From Arion vulgaris (lineage: Eukaryota; Mollusca; Gastropoda; Stylommatophora; Arionidae): 64,000 nucleotides of DNA. The stretch is taken from positions 32,810,703-32,874,702 of the forward strand of contig CM036771.1 in assembly GCA_020796225.1 (NCBI GenBank). Reading direction: 5' to 3'. Positions 63,298 to 64,000 of the stretch are shown piece after piece. The translations under genes and the position numbers were made by a program. The notes below the pieces were generated by a model. The model was not told the DNA's origin and did no database searches. It was given only the letters and a program-made list of their open reading frames with translations. How positions within the stretch are numbered: the stretch's first letter is position 1; every line of letters begins with the position of its first letter.

Positions 63298-63412
63298 TAA
63301 TCACAATATAGATGCTGATTTTAATAAAGGTCTTTTGGTCAAAACGTTGCTGTGCATTGTCATTGTTTTTGTATTTTGTAAAACTACAGTACTTTGTTAT
63401 TACGTGTTTCGC
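63298..63412 (+). mobile_element. Penelope-like element, 115-bp 3' end
   Basis: Matches the last 110 bases of the Penelope-like 3' UTR at 39385-39474 (CAAAACGTTGCTGTGCATTG, GTAAAACTACAGTACTTTG). It is flanked by a 14-bp duplication CAACACAGCAAGGA at 63284-63297 and 63413-63426. Confidence 0.75.
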
Positions 63413-63660
63413 CAACACAGCAAGGACCAATTCTACAGAAGCTGGCTTTTAGGAGTTTAGAGTTACCCGTTGTACAAGTAGAACTGGATGCACGAGGAGT
63501 AGAGTGAGAAGTGTGTTTAATAAGTGAGCCACAGGAACCATCAGTATGCATGCCGTTCAATATCTGTTGGGAGAGATTGAGCACCTATGGGCTTATCCGG
63601 AGCGTAATAAATTCGGTTTAGTAACCAATAACTATTCCGTTGCAGCGTCACATTATTTAG

Positions 63661-64000
63661 AAAATGTTATCTGAAGTTTATCGAATAGATGTTACCTGTA
63701 AGGTTTTCTGTACATCTGAAGTTTATCGAATAGATGTTACCTGTAAGGTTTTCTGTACATCTGAAGTTAATAGATGCTACCTGTAAGGTTTTCTGTATAT
63801 CTGAAGTTAATAGATGCTACCTGTAAGGTTTTCTGTACATCTGAAGTTAATAGATGCTACCTGTAAGGTTTTCTGTACATCTGAAGTTTATCAAATAAAT
63901 GTTACCTGTAAGGTTATCTGTACATCTGAAGTTTATCAAATAAATGTTACCTGTAAGGTTTTCTGTACATCTGAAGTTTATCAAATAAATGTTACTTGTA
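63661..64000. repeat. 40-45 bp minisatellite running off the window
   Basis: Units contain ACATCTGAAGTT and TGTTACCTGTAAGGTTTTCTG. A 45-bp form (with TTATCGAATA) and a 40-bp form (TTAATAGATGC) alternate in blocks, giving about 8 units before the end. Confidence 0.9.

Overview
The window looks like repeat-dominated nuclear DNA from a metazoan, most likely an invertebrate. The base composition is AT-rich, there are splice-site-like exon edges, and I see no operons or ribosome-binding-site-led genes. The mobile elements are typically metazoan: several non-LTR (LINE) families, tRNA-derived SINEs, a mariner with a DD34D triad, a second TA-inserting transposon with a very wide D-E spacing, piggyBac-type elements, and a Penelope-like element with a GIY-YIG endonuclease. 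I could not name the species or phylum.

The only sequence I would call a host gene is a plus-strand gene whose last two coding exons are at 1588-1710 and 5285-5472. Both flanking introns are phase 1, and an AATAAA lies at 5762. The encoded C-terminus has hydrophobic segments followed by a hydrophilic tail. I do not recognise the family. The intron between the exons has been filled by LINE debris, a 67-bp minisatellite and two SINE-type insertions. A weaker candidate is a possible first coding exon at 31922-32074.

Layout: 0-2.4 kb, nested LINE 3' ends around the penultimate exon. 2.8-5.2 kb, a repeat element with a 67-bp array and SINEs. 5.3-5.8 kb, last exon and 3' UTR. 5.8-12.8 kb, SINE, LINE and MITE debris. 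13.0-15.2 kb, decayed piggyBac. 15.3-22.3 kb, SINE and LINE fragments, including an internally inverted RNase H LINE. 23.4-24.8 kb, mariner. 24.9-31.3 kb, RNase H LINEs and minisatellites. 31.3-32.5 kb, the most unique-looking stretch. 32.9-41.6 kb, LINE relics carrying three large minisatellites and an inverted pair of Penelope-like ends. 42-48.8 kb, LINE and SINE debris with the largest AT-rich array. 48.8-53.1 kb, more LINE and SINE ends. 53.5-55.2 kb, a 1.7-kb CTA-rich array. 55.5-58.1 kb, LINE ends nested in and around a 43-bp array. 58.4-61.2 kb, a second copy of the 2.8-5.2 kb element, with a 23-bp array and an inserted DD83E transposon. 61.2-64 kb, LINE, SINE and Penelope debris and a terminal minisatellite.

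The main idea I take from the window is that many minisatellites are seeded inside transposable elements. At 47790-48298 and 39925-40516 the tandem unit is itself a short stretch of LINE reverse-transcriptase coding sequence, and the relic resumes on the far side. Other arrays start inside SINEs. Nested insertions with target-site duplications, and two empty sites visible in paralogous copies, give a relative chronology. All mobile-element ORFs I could follow are broken, so nothing here looks autonomous.
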